Origin: Neorhizobium huautlense
GTDB taxonomy: Bacteria > Pseudomonadota > Alphaproteobacteria > Rhizobiales > Rhizobiaceae
Length of the DNA stretch: 64,000 nucleotides
Assembly: GCF_030811685.1 (NCBI RefSeq)
Contig: NZ_JAUSRF010000004.1
Coordinates: 62,001 to 126,000 of the forward strand
Direction of reading: 5' to 3'
The notes under the pieces are model-generated. The model was not told the origin of the DNA and did no database searches. It saw only the letters and a list, made by a program, of their open reading frames with translations. The position numbers were made by a program, and so were the translations under genes. This document shows, piece by piece, positions 63,570 through 64,000 of this stretch. Each line of letters opens with the position of its first letter. Within the stretch, counting starts at the first letter, position 1.

Positions 63570-64000
63570 ATGCCGCTTTACGCCCTGGGAGATTTTCAGC
63601 CGAACACGCCCGCCGCCGACCGTTATTGGCTGGCGCCGGATGCACATGTCATCGGCAAGGTTTCACTGGGCGAAGAGGTCGGCATCTGGTTCGGCGCGGT
63701 GCTGCGCGGCGATAACGAGCTGATTTCGGTCGGCGCGCGCACCAACATTCAGGAAGGCGCCATGGTCCATACCGACATGGGCTATCCGGCAACAATCGGC
63801 ACCGGCTGCACGATCGGCCACCACGCCATCATCCACGGCTGCACGATCGGCGACAATTCCCTGATCGGCATGGGCGCCACCATCCTCAACGGCGCAAAAA
63901 TCGGCAATAACTGCCTGGTCGGCGCCAATGCGCTGGTGACGGAAGGTAAGGAATTTCCAGACGGCTCGCTGATCGTCGGCTCGCCTGCCCGCGCCATCCG
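63570..64000 (+). CDS. Gamma-class carbonic anhydrase-like (YrdA/PaaY) protein, partial
   Basis: 143 codons before the window ends. Left-handed beta-helix hexapeptide repeats ([30 protein letters not shown] in parts), and the histidines of MVHTDMG and IGHHAIIHG that would bind zinc. Members are often annotated as gamma carbonic anhydrases or acetyltransferases; activity varies. The gene runs beyond 64000. Confidence 0.85.
   Translation, partial: MPLYALGDFQPNTPAADRYWLAPDAHVIGKVSLGEEVGIWFGAVLRGDNELISVGARTNIQEGAMVHTDMGYPATIGTGCTIGHHAIIHGCTIGDNSLIGMGATILNGAKIGNNCLVGANALVTEGKEFPDGSLIVGSPARAI

Noticed and set aside
1..64000. CRISPR arrays, transposase genes, prophage modules, plasmid replication genes
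   Set aside because: No regularly spaced repeats, transposases, integrases or replication genes were seen in the window.

Overview
This window is a gene-dense, GC-rich stretch of an alphaproteobacterial chromosome, most likely from the Rhizobiaceae (Agrobacterium/Rhizobium group). Supporting evidence: a phosphatidylcholine synthase start at the left edge, a sufS-B-C-D-S-T-A iron-sulfur operon behind an Irr-type operator, a single-chain SecDF, a DUF2171 protein, an ATP12-type F1-ATPase chaperone, and several families of rhizobial intergenic palindromes. All functions are read from sequence alone; no database search was run.

Layout. 1-4 kb: pcs (partial), a UbiH-type monooxygenase, ccdA, then a small AT-richer islet between tRNA-Ala and tRNA-Lys that holds a SLATT-like two-TM protein and a 42-residue proline-rich peptide. 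4-7.4 kb: a MacA/MacB efflux operon whose permease carries an in-frame TGA. 7.4-15.9 kb: the suf operon on the minus strand, interrupted by a parDE toxin-antitoxin pair and by a GIY-YIG gene framed by perfect 29-bp inverted repeats. 15.9-32 kb: housekeeping genes (hydrolase, GGDEF protein, anmK, tyrS, AsmA-like giant, bcp, DUF455 protein, M23 peptidase, DEAD-box helicase, Nudix, secDF). 32-36.6 kb: an SDR with a replaced active site, a polar amino-acid ABC transporter, a YCII protein and lipB. 36.8-48.3 kb: tRNA-Leu, a double winged-helix protein, a DMT exporter, an M50 protease, then the formaldehyde genes frmA and fghA separated by an ElaA acetyltransferase, a second parDE pair and two small conserved genes; convergent to these is an F-box-like protein with a C-terminal arginine pattern resembling a VirB/D4 secretion signal. 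48.3-52.1 kb: a minus-strand run crcB - pseudouridine synthase - small TM protein - HAD - ATP12. 53-58 kb: a tandem glycine riboswitch and gcvTHP. 58-64 kb: cspA, rpsU, several small proteins, a mini flagellar-rod-like protein, an unidentified structured RNA candidate, a DUF922 protein, dusA carrying a tRNA 3'-end fragment, a fumarylacetoacetate-hydrolase-family protein and the start of a gamma-class carbonic anhydrase-like gene.

Functional links: suf genes build Fe-S clusters under iron control; gcvTHP plus lipB serve lipoate-dependent glycine cleavage; frmA and fghA detoxify formaldehyde through glutathione; secDF aids protein export. The best candidates for something new are the GIY-YIG/inverted-repeat unit, the SLATT islet with its A8 overlap, the F-box-like effector candidate, the structured RNA at 60.5-60.8 kb and the tRNA scar in dusA.
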